This document shows positions 1 through 5,228 of a stretch of 5,308 nt of DNA, one piece after another. Numbering within the stretch: the first letter of the stretch is position 1; each line of letters begins with the position of its first letter. The translations under genes and the position numbers were made by a program. The stretch is taken from assembly GCA_003224635.1 (NCBI GenBank), contig QHZK01000342.1, positions 1 through 5,308 on the forward strand. Direction: 5' to 3'. Origin of the DNA: Acidobacteriota bacterium. Its GTDB lineage: Bacteria > Acidobacteriota > Terriglobia > UBA7540. The notes under the pieces are model-generated. The model was not told the DNA's origin, did not search any database, and worked only from the letters and a program-made list of their open reading frames with translations.

Positions 1-152
1 CGAGCGTCAAGAGCACAGCGCTGTTCTCCTGGTCTGGTTCACCAGTCCAATCTATTTCAAGTCAGGGCGGATGTAAAGAGCCAAGTCAGCCAATCGGCGT
101 ACAGGCCAAACTCAGAACGGGCAAAACGACAGAAAGTACGCGCCAAGCCGCA

Positions 153-206
153 ACGCCAGCTGGCGAGCCTGCCCTGAGCGAAGCGAACGGGACGCCTGCG
201 CTCCCA
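153..206. repeat. Possible dispersed palindromic intergenic repeat
   Basis: This non-coding stretch begins with a perfect 12-base palindrome, CGCCAGCTGGCG (154-165). It continues with a GC-rich segment containing CCCTGAGCGAAGCGAACGGG (173-192) and then a GCCTGCGCTCCCA-like tail. The phrase CCCTGAGCGAAGCGAA resembles small repeats I recall from spacers of GC-rich environmental bacteria, but only one copy lies in this window. Calling it a dispersed repeat is therefore inference. It could instead be ordinary spacer DNA with some hairpin potential. Nothing else recognisable was found in positions 1-206. Confidence 0.3.
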
Positions 207-241
207 CTTCATCATTCAGCGTTCATCGTTCATAATTTATC
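207..241. repeat. Heptamer tandem array, consensus NTTCATC, five units
   Basis: Five consecutive 7-base units can be read: CTTCATC, ATTCAGC, GTTCATC, GTTCATA and ATTTATC. Four of the five contain TCA, which is TGA on the minus strand. The array has one orientation only, without an inverted partner arm, unlike the two arrays downstream. It ends 13 bases before the start codon of the M48 protease gene, and the candidate promoter for that gene lies within it. Period and unit sequences are seen directly; any function is unknown. Confidence 0.6.
208..236 (+). promoter_or_regulatory. Weak candidate promoter for the M48 protease gene
   Basis: CATAAT at 231-236 matches five of six bases of the sigma-70 -10 consensus. 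TTCATC at 208-213 matches three of six bases of the -35 consensus, and the spacer is exactly 17 bases. Transcription would begin around 243, leaving a very short leader that holds the ribosome binding site GAAGG (245-249). Both boxes lie inside the heptamer array, so the match could be a by-product of an AT-richer repeat. Confidence 0.3.
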
Positions 242-254
242 GACGAAGGTCGCT

Positions 255-1664
255 ATGAGGTGGTGTTCAGCTATCACCGTGTCCGCCAGATTCTTAGCCC
301 TCGCGACTGTTGCGATCGCAGCGCCAGCGGGCGTTGTGTCGAGGCAGACCGCGCAATCGGCGGCGAAGGGTCGAGCCCTGTTGGCGTCCTCCGCCCTCAT
401 CAGAATCCCGGAGCAAAATGCGCCCGAGACTGCTGTGGCAGGGGGCGAGAAAAAGGGAAACACGGAGGTCAAGGGCTACGCGCTGCCGCCCGAGAAATAC
501 CGGCAGGCTATCGACTATTCGCGGGCGCAGTACCGGCTCTATTTCGGTCGCGTGCTCTACGAACTCGTGGTTTTGCTGGCCGTGCTCGGCTGGCGATTGG
601 CGCCCCGTCTGCGAAGCCTGGCCGAGCGGGCATCGTCGCGCCGGTCCGTCCAGGTGCTGGTCTTCGCGCCGCTGATGCTTCTGGTTCTGGGCGTGATCGA
701 GTTGCCGCTCGAAATCTATGGCCACCGGCTCTCGCTCGACTACCAGCAGTCCGTGCAGACCTGGGGATCGTGGTCGTGGGACTGCACCAAAGGTCAGATG
801 GTCGAGATCGTGGGCGGCGTCTTCCTGGTCTGGGTCCTGTACGAGACCATCCTCCGGAGTCCCAGACGTTGGTGGGTTTGGTTCTGGGTGGCGTCGATCC
901 CCATCACGGTGTTTGTGGTGTTTGTCGCGCCGATGGCCGTTGATCCGCTCTTTTACAGATTCGAGCCGCTGGCGGAGACGCAGCCGGCTCTGGTTAACCA
1001 AATCGGCAAAGCCGTCGAGCGTGCCGGGATGCGCATTCCTGCCGATCGCATGTTCGAGATGAAGGCGAGCGAGAAACTGAAATCGGTGAACGCGTACGTG
1101 ACCGGCATCGGCGCCTCGAAGCGGGTCGTGGTGTGGGACACGACCATTTCCAAAATGACCGTTCCAGAGACCCTATCCGTCTTCGGACACGAGATGGGCC
1201 ACTACGTCCTGGGGCACGTCCCCCAGGGAATCACCTTCTTTGTCGCTGTCCTTTTTGTCTGTCTCTACCTGGGCTCTCGGGGACTCGAGTGGGCGCTCGG
1301 TCACTGGGGCGCACGGTGGGAGGTCCGCGGCGCGAACGACTGGGCCTCACTCCCCGTTCTGCTGCTCCTCTTCACCCTGCTCTCGTTCTTCGCCTCGCCG
1401 ATCATCAACGGCTTCAGCCGGTATCAGGAGCACCAGGCCGATGTCTACGGACTGGAGGTCATACACGGCATCGTGCCGGATTCGCAGCAGGTGACGGCGC
1501 GATCGTTTCAGGTCCTCGGCGAAATTGACTTGGCCGATCCCAGCCCAAGTCCATTCATCAAGTTCTGGCTCTACAGCCACCCGCCGCTGGGCGAGCGCAT
1601 CGCCTTCGCGCTCCATTATGACCCTTGGTCGAAGGGCCAGCAGCCGGAATTCGTGAAACAGTGA
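255..1664 (+). CDS. M48 family (Ste24-type) membrane zinc metalloprotease
   Basis: The product is 469 residues and resembles Ste24/CAAX-protease-like M48 peptidases, integral membrane zinc proteases that cut membrane-associated or misfolded proteins. The zinc site is complete: HEMGH at residues 312-316 supplies two histidines and the catalytic glutamate, and E392 in SRYQEHQAD (388-396) is the expected third ligand. NAYVTG (279-284) and LYSHPP (around H442) are further family landmarks. Hydrophobic segments lie near residues 101-117, 132-152, 182-200 and 206-227, with two more after the zinc motif (about 324-343 and 361-382). The first 30 residues look like a signal peptide or signal anchor, followed by a low-complexity stretch to about residue 75 where the conserved domain begins. 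The ATG at 255 is supported by GAAGG five bases upstream. Bacterial substrates are not predictable; the true target need not be a prenylated protein. Confidence 0.9.
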   Translation: MRWCSAITVSARFLALATVAIAAPAGVVSRQTAQSAAKGRALLASSALIRIPEQNAPETAVAGGEKKGNTEVKGYALPPEKYRQAIDYSRAQYRLYFGRVLYELVVLLAVLGWRLAPRLRSLAERASSRRSVQVLVFAPLMLLVLGVIELPLEIYGHRLSLDYQQSVQTWGSWSWDCTKGQMVEIVGGVFLVWVLYETILRSPRRWWVWFWVASIPITVFVVFVAPMAVDPLFYRFEPLAETQPALVNQIGKAVERAGMRIPADRMFEMKASEKLKSVNAYVTGIGASKRVVVWDTTISKMTVPETLSVFGHEMGHYVLGHVPQGITFFVAVLFVCLYLGSRGLEWALGHWGARWEVRGANDWASLPVLLLLFTLLSFFASPIINGFSRYQEHQADVYGLEVIHGIVPDSQQVTARSFQVLGEIDLADPSPSPFIKFWLYSHPPLGERIAFALHYDPWSKGQQPEFVKQ

Positions 1665-1691
1665 CGACGGCGCTGTAGCGGTCCGCGTGTG

Positions 1692-1700
1692 TGCTACTAT
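1692..1700 (+). promoter_or_regulatory. Candidate extended -10 promoter for the YchF-like gene
   Basis: TGC followed by TACTAT (1695-1700) fits an extended -10 element (TGn then TATAAT, five of six matches). It lies in the 87-base spacer after the M48 gene. No convincing -35 box is visible, which is tolerated by extended -10 promoters. The element would give a leader of roughly 45 bases before the GTG at 1752. If real, the YchF-like gene is transcribed independently of the protease. Confidence 0.35.
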
Positions 1701-1740
1701 CGCAGGTTTGGATAACCGCGTCTTGTTGTTGCGGTCGCGC

Positions 1741-1746
1741 AGGGAG
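1741..1746 (+). promoter_or_regulatory. Ribosome binding site deciding the GTG start at 1752
   Basis: AGGGAG lies five bases before the GTG at 1752. An alternative in-frame GTG at 1746 would overlap this site itself, so 1752 is the better start. It yields a protein beginning MLRIGIVG, with the first beta strand at the N-terminus as in other YchF proteins. Confidence 0.6.
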
Positions 1747-1751
1747 TGAAC

Positions 1752-2834
1752 GTGCTCAGAATCGGAATCGTCGGCCTCGCGCAGGTCGGCAAGACGACGC
1801 TGTTTCATATCTTGACGCGCGCCCACGGCACCGCGCTCGCGTCCGGGAAGCCCGAGGCGCACGTGGGCGTGGTGCGCGTGCCTGACGCGCGACTCGACCG
1901 CCTGGCCGAGATGTACAAGCCCAAAAAAGTGGTTCACGCGAGCGTCGAATATGTGGACACGCCAGGCAGCGTGATCGACCTGGCGCGAACAGGCTCCCAG
2001 GCAGCCGCGCTGCGCGAGGTCAACGCCCTCGCCCACGTCGTGCGCGCCTTTGAGAACCCTCTGGTCCCGGCGCCGGGCGGCTCCGTGAACCCGCGGCGTG
2101 ACATCGAGAACGTCGAGATCGAGCTGATCCTTTCCGACCTCAGCGTGATCGAGAAGCGGCTCGAGCGCCTCGAAAAAGACATCAAGAAGCAGAAGAATCC
2201 GGCGCTCGACAAAGAGTACCGGGCGCTCGAAATCTCGAAGCAGGCGCTCGAGAACCAGACGCCGCTGCGCGAAGCGCCTCTGGCCCAAGACGACGAGCGC
2301 GCCATCCGCGGTTTCACGTTTCTTTCCTTGAAGCCCCTGCTTTACGTCCTGAACCTGAGCGAAAAGGATGCGGCGCGCGCCGACGCCGCCGACGAGTTTG
2401 CCCGCGAAGCGGGGCTGAGGCAGCGGCCCCGGACTGCGGTGACGGCGATCTCGGGCCAGGTCGAAGCGGAACTCGCGGAACTCGGGGACGCCGAGGCCGC
2501 CGAGTTTCTGGCCAGCTACGGACTGAAGGAGTCGGCCATCGCCCGCCTGATTCGCGCCAGCTACCAGCTCCTGGGCCTCATCTCCTTCTTCACGGTCGGC
2601 GAAGACGAGTGCCGGGCCTGGACGCTGCGCTCCGGCTCGACGGCGCTGGACGCGGCGGGAGAAATTCACAGCGACATCCAGCGAGGGTTCATCCGCGCCG
2701 AGGTGGTGAAGTACGAGGACCTGATCGCCGCCGGCAGCCTCGCCGAAGCGCGAACTCGCGCCCTGCTCCGCCTCGAAGGCAAGGAATACAAGGTTGAGGA
2801 CGGTGAGGTGGTCCATTTCCGGCACTCGGGATAA
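1752..2834 (+). CDS. ychF: YchF/OLA1-family P-loop ATPase with TGS domain, divergent
   Basis: The product is 360 residues, close to the usual length of about 363. YchF/OLA1 proteins are Obg-related, ribosome-associated NTPases that prefer ATP and are linked to translation and oxidative stress control. The Walker A motif is GLAQVGKT (8-15). HVGVV (37-41) matches the usual NVGVV. A DTPG G3 box occupies 69-72, and NLSE (201-204) is the NxxE box that in this family replaces the guanine-specific NKxD. A charged coiled-coil insert spans about 125-170. The TGS-like C-terminal domain (about 274-358) has the typical SFFTVGEDECRAW, RGFIRAEV, YEDLIAAGS and LEGKEYKVEDGEVVHF stretches. The glycine-rich segment normally following G3 (GEGLGN-like) is absent and the region is about four residues shorter, so this may be a paralogue rather than the canonical ychF. 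The start is GTG. Confidence 0.88.
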   Translation: MLRIGIVGLAQVGKTTLFHILTRAHGTALASGKPEAHVGVVRVPDARLDRLAEMYKPKKVVHASVEYVDTPGSVIDLARTGSQAAALREVNALAHVVRAFENPLVPAPGGSVNPRRDIENVEIELILSDLSVIEKRLERLEKDIKKQKNPALDKEYRALEISKQALENQTPLREAPLAQDDERAIRGFTFLSLKPLLYVLNLSEKDAARADAADEFAREAGLRQRPRTAVTAISGQVEAELAELGDAEAAEFLASYGLKESAIARLIRASYQLLGLISFFTVGEDECRAWTLRSGSTALDAAGEIHSDIQRGFIRAEVVKYEDLIAAGSLAEARTRALLRLEGKEYKVEDGEVVHFRHSG

Positions 2835-2835
2835 A

Positions 2836-2941
2836 GCAGAAGTCAGAAGCTAGAAGTTAGAAGCTAGAAGTCAGAAGCCAGAGTGAAAGACTCTTCTGAC
2901 TTCTAGCTTCTAACTTCTAGCTCCTGACTCCTGACTTCTGA
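2836..2941. repeat. Large inverted repeat made of AGAAGNN / CTTCTNN heptamers
   Basis: The whole spacer between the YchF-like gene and the ZIP gene is a heptamer palindrome. The left arm has units AGAAG plus TC, CT, TT, CT, TC, CC from 2838. The right arm has seven units CTTCT/CTCCT plus GA, AG, AA, AG, GA, GA, GA (2893-2941). Bases 2848-2877 pair perfectly with 2893-2922 (30 base pairs) around a 15-base centre, and 2837-2846 pairs with 2931-2940 (10 base pairs). The right arm holds two extra CTCCTGA units. It begins two bases after the upstream stop codon and ends seven bases before the ZIP ATG. The transcript could form a very stable hairpin, but no U-tract follows, so it is not a classical intrinsic terminator. 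Confidence 0.9.
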
Positions 2942-2948
2942 TTTGCCC

Positions 2949-3689
2949 ATGTCCCCCCTCTCGATCAGCCTCGCGCTCGGGGTCCTTGCGGGCCTCGCCA
3001 ACCTTCTGGGCGGGATGATTGTCACCGCGCGCCCGTGGAGCCGCACCTTCCTCGCCTACTTTATCGCCTTGGGCTCCGGTTTCATGCTGGCCACGGCGCT
3101 TACCGAAATGATTCCCGAGGGCCTGCATCTCGAGCCCTTCCGGGCGCCGCTGTTGATCCTGGTGGGCTACTTCATCGTGCACTTCTTCGAGCACTCCTGG
3201 CCGGCGCACTTCCATTTCGGCGAGGAAACGCACCCGGACGAGTTCCTGAATCCGCGCGTGGCCTACACGGCATTGGGCGGCCTCCTGATCCACACTTTTT
3301 TCGACGGCGTTGCCATCGTCTCGGGCTTCCTGATTTCCACCTGGCTGGGCACGGTCATTTTCGGCGCGGTCATTCTGCATAATATTCCCGAAGGCTTCAC
3401 CATGGCCTCGATCATGACGGCGGCCCAAAAGCGCCGCCGCGCAGGCCTCTGGGCGGTCGTGGCTCTGGGCATCTCGAGGATCGCGGGCATCCTGACGATG
3501 GCGGCCACCCATCGTTTTGTGAACTATGGCCTGGCTGTCTCAGGAGGCGTCACGCTGTACGTGGCTGCGTCGGACCTGATCCCCGAGGTGAACAAAATGC
3601 GCGGACCGCGCGCGGCCCTGGCCGTCGCGGTCGGAGTAGGTCTGGTGGTCCTGCTGCGGCGGCTGTTTCTGGGCCACGCGGCGCCGTGA
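2949..3689 (+). CDS. ZIP family divalent metal transporter
   Basis: The product is 246 residues and largely hydrophobic, with about eight predicted membrane segments, and belongs to the ZIP/GufA/ZupT transporter family that imports zinc and related divalent metals into the cytoplasm. The metal-binding helices carry HTFFDG (H115, D119) and HNIPEG (H144, N145, E148), the two signature half-sites. A late helix has the typical VTLYVAASDLIPE stretch (201-213). A histidine-rich segment between residues 78 and 95 (H78, H82, H87, H89, H95) is a plausible metal-sensing loop. Metal selectivity cannot be read from the sequence. ATG 2949 is preferred over the in-frame TTG at 2943, which abuts the repeat; an in-frame TGA at 2925-2927 limits any further extension. 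No Shine-Dalgarno sequence is visible, because the heptamer array runs up to the start. Confidence 0.88.
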   Translation: MSPLSISLALGVLAGLANLLGGMIVTARPWSRTFLAYFIALGSGFMLATALTEMIPEGLHLEPFRAPLLILVGYFIVHFFEHSWPAHFHFGEETHPDEFLNPRVAYTALGGLLIHTFFDGVAIVSGFLISTWLGTVIFGAVILHNIPEGFTMASIMTAAQKRRRAGLWAVVALGISRIAGILTMAATHRFVNYGLAVSGGVTLYVAASDLIPEVNKMRGPRAALAVAVGVGLVVLLRRLFLGHAAP

Positions 3690-3692
3690 CTC

Positions 3693-3784
3693 AAGCTATC
3701 AGCCATCAGCACTCAGCCTTCAGCTTTCAGCAAGTCTGAAGAGAGATGACATGCTGACGGCCGACGGCTGATTGCTGACGGCTT
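3693..3784. repeat. Inverted heptamer array NNTCAGC / GCTGANN
   Basis: The left arm reads AAGC followed by TATCAGC, CATCAGC, ACTCAGC, CTTCAGC and TTTCAGC (3697-3731). After a 21-base centre (3732-3752) the right arm reads GCTGACG, GCCGACG, GCTGATT and GCTGACG (3753-3780), then GCTT, which complements the opening AAGC. The five-base core pairs between arms while the two variable bases mostly do not, so this hairpin is weaker than the one at 2836-2941. It fills most of the 103-base gap between the ZIP gene and the Fe-S scaffold gene and ends eight bases before the ATG at 3793. No U-tract follows. Confidence 0.85.
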
Positions 3785-3792
3785 GTTCTCGC

Positions 3793-4152
3793 ATGTACTC
3801 CGAAAAAGTCCTCGACCACTACCGCCACCCGCGCAACCTCGGCGAGATTGCGGACGCGACGGCTGCGGTCGAGACCACGAATCCGGTCTGTGGCGACCTG
3901 CTCAAGCTATGGGCTGTCGAGCGGGACGGCTGCATCGCTGACGTAAAGTTCAAAGTCACAGGCTGCATCCCGGCCGTGGCCTGCGCCTCCTGGCTGACGG
4001 AGATGATGACAGGGAAGTCTGTGGACGAGCTTCGGGGCGTCACGCCGGCCGAGATCGAAGCGGCGCTCGATGGATTGCCTTCAGCTTCGAGGCACGCCAG
4101 TGTCCTTGCCTCGGACGGACTCAAGCGGTTGCTTCAGGCGCTGGAGAGTTGA
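3793..4152 (+). CDS. NifU-N/IscU-like iron-sulfur cluster assembly scaffold protein
   Basis: The product is 119 residues and consists solely of the IscU/NifU N-terminal scaffold domain, on which Fe-S clusters are built from cysteine-derived sulfur before transfer to target proteins. It opens with MYSEKVLDHYRHPRNLG, the family signature, which supports the ATG at 3793 over the TTG at 3772 inside the repeat. C33 in PVCGD, including the conserved D35, and C58 in VTGCIP are the first two cluster ligands. The third ligand position, normally in an HCSxLA-type motif, reads RHASVLASDGL (100-110), with alanine in place of cysteine. Extra cysteines occur at C47 and C64. No cysteine desulfurase or other isc/suf gene is adjacent. 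The 3' end overlaps the convergent zinc-ribbon gene by 32 bases. No Shine-Dalgarno sequence is apparent. Confidence 0.85.
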   Translation: MYSEKVLDHYRHPRNLGEIADATAAVETTNPVCGDLLKLWAVERDGCIADVKFKVTGCIPAVACASWLTEMMTGKSVDELRGVTPAEIEAALDGLPSASRHASVLASDGLKRLLQALES

Positions 4153-4705
4153 CCGACTCGCCGCCCGTGGGCCTGCCTGTCGCCAGTTCAGACGCGCAGT
4201 TCGGGCAGTAACGAGCGTCCGGTTGTACTTCGCGCTTGCACTGGGGGCAGGCGGGACGCAGATTACACTGGCAACTTGGGCAGTAATTGAAGCGGGCGCT
4301 GACGGTCGCGCCGCACTGGGGACAGTTGTAAGGCAGAGGTTCGCGCACCAGAAAATAAACGACCATCCCGATGAGGTAAGGCACGAGAATGACGAGGAGC
4401 GTCCAGAGTGTCGAGTTCATGCCCCGACGCTTCGCATCGCGGTTGACGTACACAAGCAGGAGCAACAACACGTCCACGGCGCACGCTATTCCAAGCGCCG
4501 CGAGCATGATGAGTGGGAGTGGGTCACCCGGCTTGACCGCGTGCGCCGTAATGGCTATCACCTGGCCCGCCACCTGCAGCGCAATCGCCAGGTAGACCGC
4601 CGCGCGTGGAATGACACGGATTTCATTCGCAAACCGGAATTCTTCCCTGGTCATGCGCCAGCGAATAGTACGCATCTGCTCCGAAAATTGCCTCTCGTTC
4701 TCCAT
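4121..4705 (-). CDS. Membrane protein with C-terminal double zinc ribbon
   Basis: With the ATG at 4705 the product is 194 residues. Three membrane segments are predicted at about 34-55, 64-86 and 98-120. The second and third, joined by a YVNRDAKRRGMNSTLW loop, resemble the short two-helix domain found at the N-terminus of phospholipase-D-like membrane proteins. Two zinc ribbons follow: C128/C131 with C142/C145, and C153/C156 with C167/C170, plus an extra C147. The tail (171-194) is Pro/Gly/Ser-rich and probably disordered. Double zinc ribbons usually mediate protein or nucleic acid contacts; the exact role is unknown. The start is supported by AGAGG eight bases upstream (4714-4718, minus strand). 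The in-frame ATG at 4771 would overlap the preceding gene and add 22 unlikely residues. It is probably the third gene of the sigma/anti-sigma operon, 22 bases after the anti-sigma stop. Confidence 0.82.
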   Translation of the reverse strand: MENERQFSEQMRTIRWRMTREEFRFANEIRVIPRAAVYLAIALQVAGQVIAITAHAVKPGDPLPLIMLAALGIACAVDVLLLLLVYVNRDAKRRGMNSTLWTLLVILVPYLIGMVVYFLVREPLPYNCPQCGATVSARFNYCPSCQCNLRPACPQCKREVQPDARYCPNCASELATGRPTGGESVNSPAPEATA

Positions 4706-4713
4706 GGCCTGAG

Positions 4714-4718
4714 CCTCT
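4714..4718 (-). promoter_or_regulatory. Ribosome binding site for the zinc-ribbon gene
   Basis: AGAGG on the minus strand sits eight bases before the ATG at 4705, inside the 22-base gap after the anti-sigma stop codon. It decides against the upstream ATG at 4771. Confidence 0.55.
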
Positions 4719-4727
4719 TTTCCATTC

Positions 4728-5228
4728 TTAGCTGTTCGAGCGGGGCAGCGTTGCCGAGCTCGCTTCTTCATCGACCGCGCGCGACTTGTGCCACGCCACG
4801 ACGGCGGCCGCGACGCCAGCTGGCAGCGCCCACCACATCACGAACCCAATCTGCCAGACAAGGCTCGGCAGCCCAGCCTGCTCGCCCAACCACGCGAAGG
4901 CGCGCCAGACGAAGGGGGCGCTCGCAACGCCCAATATCCATGAGAGCGCGCACGATATCCAGAGCGCCCACGTCCGGTGCTGTTCCTCGTGGAGTTCCTG
5001 GGCGCGAAGGTAAACCTTCAGCCGTGTTCGATTGACCAGAGAAGCATCGATAGGCACGGAAAGCGAGCGCAATGACCCGAGCGCCCTCTCCGTCGAGCGG
5101 GCAAGCGCGGCACATCGGCCGCAAGCTTCGACGTGCGCGTCGAGCCAAGCCTGATCCCTGGGCGAGATGCCCTCCACGCGGGACGCGCTGATCAGGCGCT
5201 GTGCTCGTTCGTGGTTCGCGTCGCTCAC
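4728..5228 (-). CDS. Anti-sigma factor with zf-HC2 zinc finger
   Basis: The product is 166 residues. The N-terminal part carries HVEACGRC, an HxxxCxxC zinc-binding motif (H32, C36, C39) of the zf-HC2/anti-sigma-factor-domain type that binds and inhibits a partner sigma factor. Two hydrophobic helices follow, at about 86-108 and 127-146, so the protein is probably anchored in the inner membrane with its sigma-binding domain in the cytoplasm. The start is GTG at 5228, whose last two bases begin the TGA stop of the upstream sigma factor gene (GTGA overlap), indicating translational coupling. GGAGG lies ten bases before it, within the sigma gene. The usual arrangement is that a signal releases or degrades the anti-sigma factor and frees the sigma factor; the signal here is unknown. 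Confidence 0.85.
   Translation of the reverse strand: MSDANHERAQRLISASRVEGISPRDQAWLDAHVEACGRCAALARSTERALGSLRSLSVPIDASLVNRTRLKVYLRAQELHEEQHRTWALWISCALSWILGVASAPFVWRAFAWLGEQAGLPSLVWQIGFVMWWALPAGVAAAVVAWHKSRAVDEEASSATLPRSNS

Noticed and set aside
1..76. Possible 3' end of an upstream plus-strand gene, frame 2 from position 2, ending at TAA 74-76; frame 1 is also open to 177
   Set aside because: The frame 2 peptide is only 24 residues with no recognisable motif. The frame 1 peptide has poor third-position GC and low plausibility. Neither can be supported without sequence to the left.
294..1001. Open frames on both strands overlapping the M48 gene (for example minus 294-1001 and plus 260-943)
   Set aside because: They are shadows with biased composition inside a gene that has a complete zinc-protease active site.
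1347..2825. A 492-codon open frame on the minus strand, antisense to the YchF-like gene and the end of the M48 gene
   Set aside because: It spans two well-supported genes, and its translation is low-complexity and rich in Arg, Gly, Ala, Asp and Val with no recognisable domain. Long antisense frames are common in GC-rich genes.
2836..2941. Classical Rho-independent terminator for the YchF-like gene
   Set aside because: The stem is strong but not GC-rich, and no run of T follows on either strand. It is better described as a heptamer inverted repeat; an attenuating effect remains possible.
3693..3784. CRISPR-like array or phage attachment site
   Set aside because: Units are 7 bases without spacers, arranged in opposed arms, and no cas, integrase or tRNA gene is near.
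255..4152. A dedicated metal-homeostasis operon formed by the zinc protease, ZIP transporter and Fe-S scaffold
   Set aside because: The genes are separated by large hairpin arrays and a likely internal promoter, and the YchF-like gene does not fit the theme. Shared use of metals alone is not evidence of a joint system.
4070..5035. A 321-codon open frame on the plus strand across the zinc-ribbon and anti-sigma genes
   Set aside because: The translation is Arg/Ser/Thr/Pro-rich and resembles no family, whereas the minus strand encodes clear zinc-ribbon and zf-HC2 motifs.
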